From positions 186,001 to 250,000 of the forward strand of contig NZ_CP118522.1 in assembly GCF_028885435.1 (NCBI RefSeq): 64,000 nucleotides of DNA, given 5' to 3'. The position numbers and the translations under genes were made by a program. Shown here piece after piece: positions 21,800 through 31,382 of the stretch. The notes under the pieces are model-generated. The model saw only the letters and a list, made by a program, of their open reading frames with translations, had not been told where the DNA came from and did not search any database. The stretch comes from Mesomycoplasma ovipneumoniae ATCC 29419 (GTDB lineage: Bacteria; Bacillota_I; Bacilli_A; Mycoplasmatales; Metamycoplasmataceae). Positions within the stretch are counted from its first letter, which is position 1; every line of letters starts with the position of its first letter.

Positions 21800-24637
21800 T
21801 TAAACATCGGCGGTTGCTTGAGGATTTTGATTGCTAGAAAATTTAAGCCAACGTGCTGAGTGAGCTAGTCTTTCAATTTGGACTGGATCCTCAAAGGAAA
21901 AAACTTTGTCTGAAGTTTTGTCCAAATCAGTTTGAATGTCTTTTGTCTGAGCAAGTCATTTTGCTAAAACTGTTGGATTATTGTCAACTTTTACACCAAT
22001 TGGGTCAAATTGGCCAATTCCTTTAACAAGTTGACTTCTCCCTGGAGTTGTCTGCGGGAAATATCCACCCCAAAAAATACCGATAACTTGGTTATATTCA
22101 TTTACAACGAGCGAACCAGACATTCCGCGCCCACCACGAAGTCCAGGAAGTGAAATTGAAGTTGCCCCTTGAAAAGGTTTAAGTGAATTATCTTGTTTGA
22201 ACTGATTGTCTTTTTTTAGCTCGTCAACTGTAACAAATGAATTTTTATCGTCAGTAATTCAGTCAAATCCACCTAAAAAGCCACCTAAATAAGCATGCAA
22301 TGGTAAAGCTGATTCAATTTTTGAGGTCTTTAGTTGGCTACCTTTTGTAAAGGTAGGGAGAAATTTATTTGTTACTAAAACATCAAGTGGAGCCTCATTG
22401 TAATGTCGAACAGCATCAGGAATATTTTTTATGTATTGATCCACGCCAAACAAGTCAGTATCTAAAAAGGGAATGCCAATATTAAATGGATTTTTTATCT
22501 GTTCATCATCAGGAAAAGTTACTTCAATTATTGCAATATCACGAAATTTTCCTCTGTCGGGCATATCTAGGCCAATTGGATTAATTTTTAAATTATTTCA
22601 GAATTTTTTTGACTCAGAGTTTATATACTGAAATCCTTCAGGGGGTAAAAAATCTCTGTTTCCTTCAGTTTTTGAAATTCGATCAAAACGACGGAATAAA
22701 TTAGTATCATCAAAACTAATGTCATCTAACTTTTGCAAATTTCCATCAAGTAAATAAGAAAATGAATAAATTTGATCCGGTTTGTTAATTAAATCTGAAA
22801 CAACATGCAGATTTGTGGCAAGATAATAAGTGTTAGTAGGTAAAAATTTTCCTGAATTTTCAGGGTCAGGTTTTAATTTTCGATCAAAAACTCAAGCTGT
22901 TCCTGAGGTAATTCGGGTTGTATTTGAATTAGTTCTTGGGTCAAAAGCATTTGAACGTAACTGAATTACCATTGATCTTGAACGCAATGAGTCATTAATT
23001 ATATTTTTTCCAAGAACTTTTGCACCAAAATCTTCAATAATATTTTTACTTTCGTTAGTGTTGGTAAATTTTACGTTAATTCTGTAAAAGTCTTCAACTG
23101 AATTACCAAAGTGAAATGAAACTCCTGACTCATCGATTTTAAAATCAGCTAATCTACCATAACTATAATTTAATTTTTCAAAATTACTTAATTCTGCAGT
23201 ATTTTTAAAAAGTGTCGGTTCTGATAGTGTTTTTTTGACTGCTTGACCAAAAAGTGGCCATAAAAGTGCATCACTTGAAGAGTTTAAACTTTGTGAAATA
23301 TTTTTTAGTTTTTCTGAAATATTTGCTGTAGTAGGTAATTTATATCAAGAATCAATAAAGTTAAAATTGATTTGACTTGTAAATTCGCTTGATGCAAATA
23401 TCTTATCATATGAGTTAAACCCTTCAACTTTAATAATTTGACCAGGACTTGTTGGACCTGAAGTTAAGTCGTTTTCTTTTGGACTTAAAATTAGGTAAAA
23501 ATCACCATTTTGATCATTTGAAAGTGAGGGAACTTTTTTGATGTGATACATTGTGTGATTTAAATCAGCAAAATCGATATATTTAGATAATTCCTCACCT
23601 GAATTTTCAGAGGAATTTATTAAAAAAGATGGCAAAAAGTTAGAATACTCATCTTTAAGTTTAAAACTTTTAATTTCAGTTAATTTTTTTAGATTTTGTC
23701 TTGGCTTAATATTGAGTTTTACAATTTTTGAAACAAAATTATGGTATGAATCATGATAAATTGACAGAACAACATCGACATTGCCAGTTTGGGAATCATA
23801 TGAGTCTTTTAAAATTGTTGCTTTTAAATAATAAAAATTTTTAACCTTTAAACGGTAAGGATTTTTGGCAATATCTTGAATGTTTGGGACTCCTTGTTGT
23901 TGACCTGGAACATCAAATTGATCTGAATTTCTAAGCTTAGTTATGTCAATTTTTTCAAAATTTGATGGTAAATTTATATATTCCCAAATATCTGAGTCAG
24001 ATTTTAATGAGTCAATATCAAAAGTTTCTTGATTTTTTAATTCTAAAGTATCTATTTTTTCAAAAGCGGTTTGAATTCTTTCTTTATAAGCATAAATTCC
24101 GGTTTGATCAGTTTCAAAGCCGTTAACAACAAACTCTTTTGATTGAACCAAAGTTTGTGTGTCTTTATTATAAGAGTCAACCTTAACTTTAATTGAACCG
24201 TAAAAATCATTAGCAGAATTTGTAACTGGGGTAATTTTTAAGTCAAATTTTGCATTTAAGTCAAAATTATCAACACCTGGGATAAAAGTTCAAAGAATTG
24301 CTGAATCTAAAAATGAACTTCTCCTATTTAACATGCGGTGAGTTATTCCATTCAAATTATCATCTAAATCTAAGGTTGAATACTGTTTTAAAAAATCAGA
24401 TGCCTTAAGTCTGCTACCTAAAGCAACTTTACCTGAAATTATTGAATCTAAAGGGTTCTTTAGATTCAGTTCTTGATCTCAAGGGTTTGATTGGCCAATT
24501 TCAAGTGTTCGCTTGAGAATTCCATTGACCGCACCAAGCGGTGTGCAAGAAGCGATAAAAAATGTAGTTGAAATTCCAACTAGCGGGAGAATTTTAATTA
24601 GTATTTTTTTCAAAGATTTATTTTGTTTTTTTGCCAT
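21800..24637 (-). CDS. DUF31-type putative serine protease lipoprotein
   Basis: 945-residue surface lipoprotein. Lipobox at residues ~27-31 (FFIASC, Cys 31) after a lysine-rich start and hydrophobic segment. The C-terminal third is the trypsin-like DUF31 fold: YLATNLHVVSDL supplies the catalytic His, RDIAIIEVTF the likely Asp, and LRGGRGMSGSLVV the Ser nucleophile. DUF31 is also the fold of the mycoplasma immunoglobulin protease MIP, but no MIB-like immunoglobulin-binding gene lies next to it, so the substrate is open. The N-terminal ~600 residues are not recognisable. Transcribed divergently from tRNA-Leu. Internal UGA are Trp. Confidence 0.82.
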
Positions 24638-24695
24638 GATTGATATAATTATATTATAATTATCTTTAAAACAATAAATTTTAAAAACTTTTTAC
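24638..24695. promoter_or_regulatory. Divergent promoter region, DUF31 gene / tRNA-Leu
   Basis: This 58-bp gap carries overlapping -10-like boxes (TATAAT in both senses within ATATAATTATATTATAATTA). The plus-strand TATAAT near 24654 is placed for tRNA-Leu, the minus-strand ones for the lipoprotein gene. No obvious Shine-Dalgarno precedes the lipoprotein ATG. Confidence 0.5.
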
Positions 24696-24779
24696 GGCTC
24701 ATTGGTGGAATGGTAGACACGGCAGACTCAAAACCTGCTGCAGCAATGCGTATCGGTTCGAGTCCGATATGAGCCACCA
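24696..24779 (+). tRNA. tRNA-Leu (anticodon CAA)
   Basis: Acceptor stem GGCTCAT / ATGAGCC, long variable arm, T-arm TCGG-TTCGAGT-CCGA and an encoded CCA. The anticodon loop CTCAAAA gives CAA, reading UUG. The last anticodon-stem pair is an A-C mismatch (GCAGA / CCTGC), an oddity for a functional tRNA but limited to the pair closing the loop. Confidence 0.93.
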
Positions 24780-24820
24780 AATATAGTATACCTCATCATA
24801 TTATAAATTTAATTATAAAT

Positions 24821-24866
24821 AATTTAAAGAAAAGCACTCTGATTTGGAGTGCTTTTCTTTAAATTT
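24821..24866. terminator. Terminator hairpin, left copy of a 46-bp duplication
   Basis: AAAGAAAAGCACTC / GAGTGCTTTTCTTT stem-loop terminating tRNA-Leu. The same 46 bp occurs once more at 25509-25554 with one base difference, on the other side of a MITE copy. The best explanation is a long target-site duplication. Confidence 0.75.
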
Positions 24867-25508
24867 GAACTGTTAAATTCAACCCTTTGTCTTAATTTTT
24901 GCTATTAAACTGCAAAACTCAGAAAAAATAACTATCAAAACAAAAACACTAAATTTTAAATCTAACACTCGTGAAAGAAAAATCTATTTATTAATCAAAT
25001 AAAGCAAACTAAAAAAGCTATAATTTTACTTAAAAAGCAAAATTATGAAATTTTTAACTACTTTTTTAGTTTAAAACACTAACAAAAATAATAAAAAAAT
25101 ACAACTACTATTTAAGCTTAATGCAAATAGAAAACTCATTTTATTTAATTGAGCCTAAAAAAATATGTGAAGTTTTGAAAGAGCCATAATCAAAAGCCCC
25201 AAATTTATAGATTTCTAAACGGTTAAATTTAAGGCATTCCATCATATTTAAAAACATAATGGAAAAGTCGCACTATCTTATTTTTTTATGACAAAAAATA
25301 TAATAATTCCCTCCCTTAATTCAATATCAAAATTTATTAATTCATTCTTAGTGATGTTTATTATAACATAATTTTTTCTTAGGCCAAGCATTTTTTTTTT
25401 TTTTTTGTAAAAGCTTAAATTTAAAATAATAAAAATTAAGATTTTACCGTAAAAAACCGGATTTACCGGTATTTTTGCCATCAAACTGGTGAGCCAAGAA
25501 TTAAAAAG
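24867..25508 (+). mobile_element. MITE-like element with a remnant of an IS1634-type transposase gene
   Basis: 642 bp between two copies of a 46-bp terminator. At 24871-24902 it carries 32 bp matching, with one mismatch, the 3' part of the IS1634-type transposase gene (38967-38998). A MITE follows: end-like TTAAACTGCAAAACTCAG, a variant 5' segment shared only with the 62.3-kb copy (ATAACTATCAAA, GAAAGAAAAATCTA), the conserved hairpin, 16 T after GGCCAAGCA and the right end CCATCAAACTGGTGAGCC. No credible coding region. Confidence 0.75.
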
Positions 25509-25554
25509 AATTTAAAGAAAAGCACTCCGATTTGGAGTGCTTTTCTTTAAATTT
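25509..25554. terminator. Terminator hairpin, right copy; terminates ldh
   Basis: Second copy of the 46-bp hairpin of 24821-24866. It lies 20 bp after the ldh stop on the minus strand and ends in T-rich sequence there, so it now serves ldh, while the left copy serves tRNA-Leu. Confidence 0.75.
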
Positions 25555-25574
25555 TAAGTGTGTGACTTTGAAAA

Positions 25575-26522
25575 CTAAAGATTTTTCATAGCGTCTTTGT
25601 AAATAGTATCGACAATTTCGACTGATTTTGCGAATTTTTCTTTTTCTTTATCATTGAGTGTAATTTCAATGATTTTTTCAATACCATTTGCACCAAGGAC
25701 CGCTGGAACTCCAATATTTACGCCATCAAAGCCGTACTGACCACGTAAATTCGCACCGACAATTAGAATATTCTTTGTGTCTTGGATAATGTTGCTTACA
25801 ATTCGCGCTAATGCAGCACCAATTCCGTAAAATGTTGCTCTTTTTCTGTTAATTATTTCATAAGCACGACGTGAAACTGGATATTCAAGCTCTGTTTCGT
25901 AATTTGAGCTGTTAATTCCGGTTAGTTCTGAAAAATGACAGAAGCATTCACCTGCAATTTTAATATTAGAATATGCAACAAAAGATGAATCACCATGCTC
26001 ACCCATTACGTAAGCCTGAACTGAATTTGGGGCGATTTTTAATCTTTTTGCAATTTCAAATTGAAGTCTTGCAGTATCAAGAATTGTTCCTGATCCAATA
26101 ACTTTTTGGTCAGAAAATCCTGAAGCATCACGGTAAGCGCGAGTAATAACATCAACAGGGTTTGAGGCAATAACAGTAATTCCGCTAAAGCCGCTTTCTT
26201 TAACTTTAAAAGCAATATCACGGATAATTCGAATATTATCTGCAACTAATTGAAGTCGAGTTTCACCTGGTTTTTGAGGTCTTCCTGCTGTAATTAAAAT
26301 AAAATCTGCATCTTTTAGGTCGCTATACTCATAACGGCGAACTGAAAAAGGACGCAAAAGTGAAGCGGAGGCATCCTCAAAATCAAATGCATTTCCTTCT
26401 GCAAAATCAGGGTTTATATCGATAATTCCGTATTCAGATGCAAGACCTTGATTCATTGCTGCATAAAGAAATGAATTTCCAACATTTCCTGCGCCGATTA
26501 GAGCGATTTTGATTGGCTTCAT
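25575..26522 (-). CDS. ldh: L-lactate dehydrogenase (P36-type)
   Basis: 315-residue NAD-dependent enzyme that reduces pyruvate to L-lactate and regenerates NAD+ in glycolysis. Rossmann motif KIALIGAGNVGNSFLYAAM, active-site segment MGEHGDSSFVAYSN with the catalytic His, and substrate Arg in ITAGRPQKPGETRLQL. The sequence closely resembles the immunodominant P36 protein of M. hyopneumoniae as I recall it. AGGAG stands 7 bp before the ATG. Monocistronic, with a strong terminator downstream. Confidence 0.95.
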   Translation of the reverse strand: MKPIKIALIGAGNVGNSFLYAAMNQGLASEYGIIDINPDFAEGNAFDFEDASASLLRPFSVRRYEYSDLKDADFILITAGRPQKPGETRLQLVADNIRIIRDIAFKVKESGFSGITVIASNPVDVITRAYRDASGFSDQKVIGSGTILDTARLQFEIAKRLKIAPNSVQAYVMGEHGDSSFVAYSNIKIAGECFCHFSELTGINSSNYETELEYPVSRRAYEIINRKRATFYGIGAALARIVSNIIQDTKNILIVGANLRGQYGFDGVNIGVPAVLGANGIEKIIEITLNDKEKEKFAKSVEIVDTIYKDAMKNL

Positions 26523-26607
26523 ATTGTATCTCCTAGTTTTTTTATAATGGTTATAACAAAAATATTAAATATTAATGTTACGTCTAAAATTTTAATACAT
26601 TTTTGAA

Positions 26608-26645
26608 TAAAAAACAAGCAAAAATATACTTTTGCTTGCTTTTTA
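26608..26645 (-). terminator. Terminator after the MFS transporter gene
   Basis: On the minus strand AAGCAAGCAAAAG-TATA-TTTTTGCTTG is followed by TTTTTTATT, 36 bp after the transporter stop. It separates it from ldh. Confidence 0.65.
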
Positions 26646-26680
26646 CAAATTAATTGAAAAAAATGAAATTTTTTTTAATA

Positions 26681-28126
26681 TTAAATACGTTCAATATCTG
26701 AGAGTTTACGGATTTTTAAGAGTTTCTTATAGTTTGGATGAGGCTCTTTTATAAAGGCAAGACCGATTGCAGAAGCAAGTGAAAATCCAATAATTACAAT
26801 ATAAGCACCTAAGGCATATCCATCAACATTTTCGGCACTAACTGCTGTTTTTAGATCTACCCCTGGAGGCGTATTAATTAATGAAGTTATTATTGTTGCT
26901 ACTGTAAAGGCAGCATACCCTAGTCCTCAAATAAGACCAAATTGGAATCCAACTCTTTTAGGATTTGCGCCTGGATATTCGTGAGGTAAATTAAGAATTA
27001 CACCTTGAATACCTCAGAGACAAATTCCCATGAAAAGACCTAAAATTAAAAATAATCAAGTTCAACCATCTTTGTAAGTTTCTGCACTTAGAGGGTCTTT
27101 TCCTACTTTTGTAACAAAAACAACGGTAGCAAGAACATAAAAAAGAACACCAAGGGAAATAACTGTTGTTATATATTTACGTCTTTGAAGTTTATATTTT
27201 GAAAATAGTCCGACTGTAAATGGGCCAACAAACATTCCTGATAAGAAAACAATTAGGAAAACTGAGATTTTTTGGTTAAAAGTATTGGCACTATCACCAA
27301 TTAGACGAGCAAAAATTGGCTTAGAAAATGTAAAGGGGAAAACAACCGCAATAAGTCATGAACCATAAACAATTGTTCAATATCAAGTATCTTTTTGTTT
27401 AAAAAAGCTTGTTAAAGTTAGCTTTTCTTGTTTAGCTTGATTTGCTAAAGCTGAAGGATACAGGTCAAATTTTGCTCCTAAAATTATGTAACCAATTAAA
27501 GGAATAAGTGTTAAAAGTCCAATTACTAGGAAAATTGTTTGTCAATGTGAACGAACAGAAGCTTGAATTACATCATTCAATATAAAAGGAATAAGTGTAA
27601 TTATTGTTCCAATTGGGTAAAAAAACGGTGAAAACTGTGAAATTACCGCTTTTTGACGTGGATTTAAGTAATTTGAAACAACTGGTTGAATTAAAACAAT
27701 TTGCATTGTTCCACCAATTGCAAAAATAGTTCTTAAAATTATAAACCCTGCATAAGTTGGTGAATAAGGCGCTGCTATTCCAAAAAGCATTAAAACGAGC
27801 GACAATACTACAGTATATTTATGCGAAATTTTTACAATAAATCAACCAACTAGAATCGATCCAATTCCACGACCGATTGTAATTCCTCAGTTAACTGCTT
27901 GATTAACCACAGTTCCAGGCGCAGCACTAGCATCTGGAAAAAAATGTCCTAAATATCCACTTACACCAGCTTTTCCGTTGAGTCCAGCTGATGCAAATCC
28001 TCAATTTATGACAAAAATCATATAAGCAAAAACAATTAACGCTCACAGAATTAGGCCGGTGCTGAAAGTTAATTTTTTTTCTTTTATGTTTTTTGAAGCA
28101 AATTTTAAAATAAAATTATCATTCAT
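26681..28126 (-). CDS. Major facilitator superfamily transporter
   Basis: 481-residue integral membrane protein with about twelve hydrophobic segments. The motif WGITIGRGIGSILVGWFIVK between TM2 and TM3 resembles the MFS A-motif region of organophosphate and sugar-phosphate antiporters; relatives in this mycoplasma group are often annotated as hexose-phosphate transporters, but I cannot confirm the substrate. Many UGA Trp codons, so short ORFs appear under the standard code. AGGA lies ~11 bp before the ATG. Single gene with its own terminator. Confidence 0.75.
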
Positions 28127-28256
28127 ATAATTTAGTTCCTAAATTTTAAAAATGTGTACAGAGTTAATAACTCTGCTTAAAATTATATAGTAAAAATTTA
28201 AAAAAATATCAAACTGGAACATTTTGTTTAAAAAATTTAAAAAAATTTCAGTATTT

Positions 28257-28851
28257 CCCGTGTTTCCCAGTTTGATGAGGTAATCTTAAAAAAGTGTCTG
28301 GTTTTTAGGCACTTTTTTAACTTAAAAAGCAAAATTACAAAATATTTAAATTACCCTTTTTTAGTCTAAACACTGGCAAAAATCAATTTATGGACTAAAT
28401 AACTAAAATCATAAAAAAAATACAACTACTATTTAAACTCAATGTAAAAAGAAAACTCGTTTTTACTTACATCGAGCCTAAAAAAACATATGAAGTTTTG
28501 AAAGAACAATAACCAAAAGCCCTAAATTTTAAGATTTCTAAACGGGTAAATTTAAGGCATTTCATTATATTTAAAAACATAATGGATAATTCGCACTATC
28601 TAATTTTATTAGACAAAAAACATAACTAATTCCCCCTAATTCAATATCAAAATTTATTAATTTATTCTTAGTGAGACTTATTATAACATAATTTTATTTT
28701 AAACCAAACATTTTTTTTTTTTTTTTTTGCAACAAGTTAATCTTAAAATATAAAAATTAAGATTTTAGCCAAAAAACCCGGATTTACCGGTATTTTTGCA
28801 TGCTTATATTCACTAAAAAGCCAATTTCGCCATAAAACTGGGGAATTCAGG
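28257..28851 (+). mobile_element. MITE-like element, complete copy with 26-bp flanking duplication
   Basis: 595 bp from CCCGTGTTTCCCAGTTTGAT to CATAAAACTGGGGAATTCAGG, imperfect terminal inverted repeats. The first ~70 bp match the left end of the IS1634-type element (TAATCTTAAAAAAGTGTCTGG versus TAATTTTAAAAAAGCATCTGG). Flanks 28231-28256 and 28852-28877 are a 24/26 direct repeat (AAAAATTTAAAAAAATTTCAG core). It contains the conserved hairpin (28439-28475), a TATAAT on the minus strand and an 18-T run. Confidence 0.85.
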
Positions 28852-28889
28852 AAAAATTTAAAAAAATTTCAGACTTTAATTTAAGACTA

Positions 28890-28946
28890 AAAACAAAAAG
28901 CAAAGATTTTTTAACAGTCTTAATTAGACTATCAAAAAATCTTTGC
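28890..28946 (-). terminator. Terminator after the YitT-family gene
   Basis: 13-bp stem GCAAAGATTTTTT / AAAAAATCTTTGC with an inner AGTCTTAATTAGACT hairpin. On the minus strand it is followed by TTTTTGTTTTT, 66 bp after the stop. Confidence 0.65.
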
Positions 28947-29011
28947 TGAATTTAAAACTAGTGTAAAAATACTCAACTAAAAAAGCAAAAAATTAATTAA
29001 AAAGTGAAAAT

Positions 29012-30115
29012 TTAATTAATTTTTGTTGCATCAAAACGGTCTGTTGTTTGTAAGATTTTAGTTGCTGAATACCAAAAACTAACGTTTGCTTTTGCAATTT
29101 CTTCTAAAATCGCATTTTTTTCAATTATGTAAATAATTGTTTCAACTCTTCATTGTTTTTGACCGGTGTATCCAGAAACACCTTCTCAAATATTATATGA
29201 GTGCCAATATTTTATTGATTTAAGATGTTCAACAATTTTATCTGGGTGATTAGTGTAAATTTTTAAAAGAATTTTTCCGTATTTTGGATAAATTCGGCTG
29301 ACAATTGACGAACTTACAATTAAATAAATAAAAACAGCCGCTAATTTTTGACCCAAAAGTTGACCATCAACTTGTGAAGGTTCAAAAAAATAAAGGATAA
29401 CAATTGAAAAAAGCCCAAAAAATATCGAAATACTAAACATTATTTTGCCAATAGGTTTGCGATATTTTAGCGCAATATAATAAGTTATATAATCAGTTCC
29501 TCCACAAGAACCACCGAATTTTCAAGCCATTCCGATAGATCAACCAGACAAAATGGCACCAATAATTGTATAATAGAAAATAGTCCAAGAACCTTGTTGA
29601 CCTGTAATTAAAATATTGTTAATTAAAAATGTTCTTATTGGGGTGTCAAGAGAAAAAACCTGGTTTCAAACGATTTGAAAAAAAAGTCAAATGAAAGTAA
29701 GATAGCTAAAACTTTTGTTCGAGACTTTAACAAGAATAAAAATTATTAAAGGAATATTAATAACAAAGTAAATTATTGCAAAACTTCAGCCAATACTTAC
29801 CTGATATTGAGAATTAATTATTATTATAGTAAGTGCTGGAATTGCTGAGACACCTGTTGGGACAGTTTTTGCAACTCCTAAGAAAAAAATGACCCCTAAT
29901 GTAAAAAATAATGCCGAAATAGCCATCATTGTGATTGAAAGGGTTCGTCTTTTCCAGAAATTTTTCAGGTTTATTTTGCTTTGATTATGATTAAAAATTT
30001 CACGTTCTGCACGTAAAACAAGTTGATTTTTTAAACATTTAGCTAAATTATGGTTTTTCTGATTAGAACAAGAACAATGTCCGTTGCTTGATTTGTTAGA
30101 TTGTCGAGAAGACAT
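29012..30115 (-). CDS. YitT family membrane protein
   Basis: 367-residue protein with a ~55-residue charged N-terminal tail rich in Ser, Asn, His and Cys (NGHCSCSNQKNHNLAKC), five to six membrane segments, and a C-terminal cytosolic DUF2179-like domain (KILLKIYTNHPDKIVEHL, KANVSFWYSATKILQ). The glycine-rich GGSCGGTDYITYYI is the YitT_membrane (DUF161) signature. Function unknown. AAAGGT precedes the ATG. The His/Cys-rich start could bind metal, which is inference. Runs just downstream of the SRP RNA on the same strand. Confidence 0.75.
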
Positions 30116-30141
30116 AGTGTTTTTTTACCTTTTCAAAGATT

Positions 30142-30227
30142 AAAAAGACCACTAAACACAATACTTCTCGATATGGCTGCTATATTTCTATCCTGACCAG
30201 GTTACAAGGTTATTATTTTAGTGGCAC
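30142..30227 (-). ncRNA. ffs: Signal recognition particle RNA (4.5S-like scRNA)
   Basis: Reading the minus strand, CTTGTAACCTGGTCAGG and ATAGCAGCCATAT surround a GAAA tetraloop, the conserved SRP domain IV (GGUCAGG...AGCAGCC). The ends pair (GTGCCACTAAA with TTTAGTGG) and a T run follows. A TATAAT lies ~6-12 bp upstream. The RNA binds Ffh for co-translational membrane targeting. At about 85 nt it is the short bacterial form without an Alu domain. The symmetric loop is A-rich compared with the E. coli GGAAGGA form. Confidence 0.85.
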
Positions 30228-30366
30228 TAACATTATATCACTTTTTATTTTTTTTCTGAAATAAAAAGTTGAAAAAATTTTTTTAATTTATAATTATTTT
30301 TAAATATACAAAAAATTATTTTAAATACATATTTAAATACAGAAAAAATCGCGAAGGAGAAGTAAA

Positions 30367-31164
30367 ATGTCTAATTCAATTTGACCATACCCTTTTATAA
30401 TGAATCAAAGTCCATACAACAAAATTAATATTGTTTTTTGTCACGGTTTTAACTCAAGTCATAAAGTTTTTGGCGGTGTAATTGACTCAATTAGCAAAGA
30501 AATTGGCGTAAATTTTTATGCCTACACACTTCCAGGAAATAATTTAACTCCCGCAAAAGACGAACAACTTTATGTAGATTATTATGCAGATTTGACAGTT
30601 GAATTTATTAAAAAATTAAACCTTAAAAACGTTGTTTTAGTCGGCCACTCAATGGGAGGCGGATATGGAGCTTTGGTTTATAAAAGAATTCCTGAATTAA
30701 TTTCAAAAATGGTTTTCATTGGCCCTATGAATAAAGCTAATTTGCCACTGAAAGATTTATTTTACGAAAAATTCTTCCCAAAAACACCTGAAGAAATGCT
30801 AGAATTTTTGCCAATTTATGAATATGATAAAGAAAAATATAAAGATCCTAAATATTTAGAATGAGCAAAAGCCACCTTTAATTACGAATATTTTAATAAT
30901 TACTATATTGTAACTCTCAGCAAAAATTTACTAAAAAATAATATGATGGATCAAATTGAGGACGGAATTAAATCAATAAAATGTCCAACACTTCTTGTTT
31001 TAGGTGAAAAAGATGGAATTGTTCTACAACAAGAAACTAAATCATATTTTGAAAGTCTAATTCCACACGTCCAAACCGAAATCATCCCAAAAACTGGTCA
31101 CTTAATTTATACAGAAAATCCTGAATATTTCAACAGAATTTTTATTGATTTCCTAAAAAAATAG
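30367..31164 (+). CDS. Alpha/beta hydrolase
   Basis: 265-residue alpha/beta-fold hydrolase. Nucleophile elbow LVGHSMGGGYGALVYK (Ser), acid LVLGEKDGIVLQQ (Asp) and His in IPKTGHLIYTENPEYF, plus the oxyanion HGFNSSHKVFGG. It is likely an esterase or lipase acting on small substrates; mollicute relatives are annotated as esterase/lipase or proline iminopeptidase-like. GAAGGAGA precedes the ATG at 30367, and UGA is Trp in MSNSIWPYP. A strong terminator follows. Single-gene unit divergent from the SRP RNA. Confidence 0.82.
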
Positions 31165-31195
31165 TTAATTTTTAGTTTTTCAGTTCAAATTCTTA

Positions 31196-31228
31196 AATAA
31201 AAAAAGGTGAAAATCACCTTTTTTTATT
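31196..31228. terminator. Convergent terminator
   Basis: AAAAAAGGTGA-AAA-TCACCTTTTTTT stem-loop between the hydrolase gene and the minus-strand genes, with A and T runs on both sides so it can serve both. Confidence 0.75.
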
Positions 31229-31242
31229 TAACTGTTTTTAAA

Positions 31243-31365
31243 TTATTGCAAACTTTTTTCCACTAAAAGTTGTAATTTTGCATTTAATTTTTTAGCGGCT
31301 TTAGAAGTTTTTAGTCTTCGTGCTTCTCGCCTTTTTTGCATTTGAAGTTTTCTAATTTTACGCAT
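31243..31365 (-). CDS. Small Arg/Lys-rich protein (40 residues), unknown
   Basis: MRKIRKLQMQKRREARRLKT followed by SKAAKKLNAKLQLLVEKSLQ. The ORF has a GAAAAGG element 6-7 bp before the ATG and lies between the pfkA stop and a strong terminator, so it is probably expressed with pfkA. The N-terminal half is strongly basic and the rest amphipathic and helical, which would suit a ribosome- or nucleic-acid-bound peptide. I do not recognise the family. It could also be a chance ORF. Confidence 0.5.
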   Translation of the reverse strand: MRKIRKLQMQKRREARRLKTSKAAKKLNAKLQLLVEKSLQ

Positions 31366-31382
31366 TTTATACCTTTTCTAAA

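Noticed and set aside
21800-24637. MIB-MIP immunoglobulin-cleavage system
   Set aside because: Only a DUF31 protein is present; no MIB-like partner adjoins it and the N-terminal part is not recognisably MIP.
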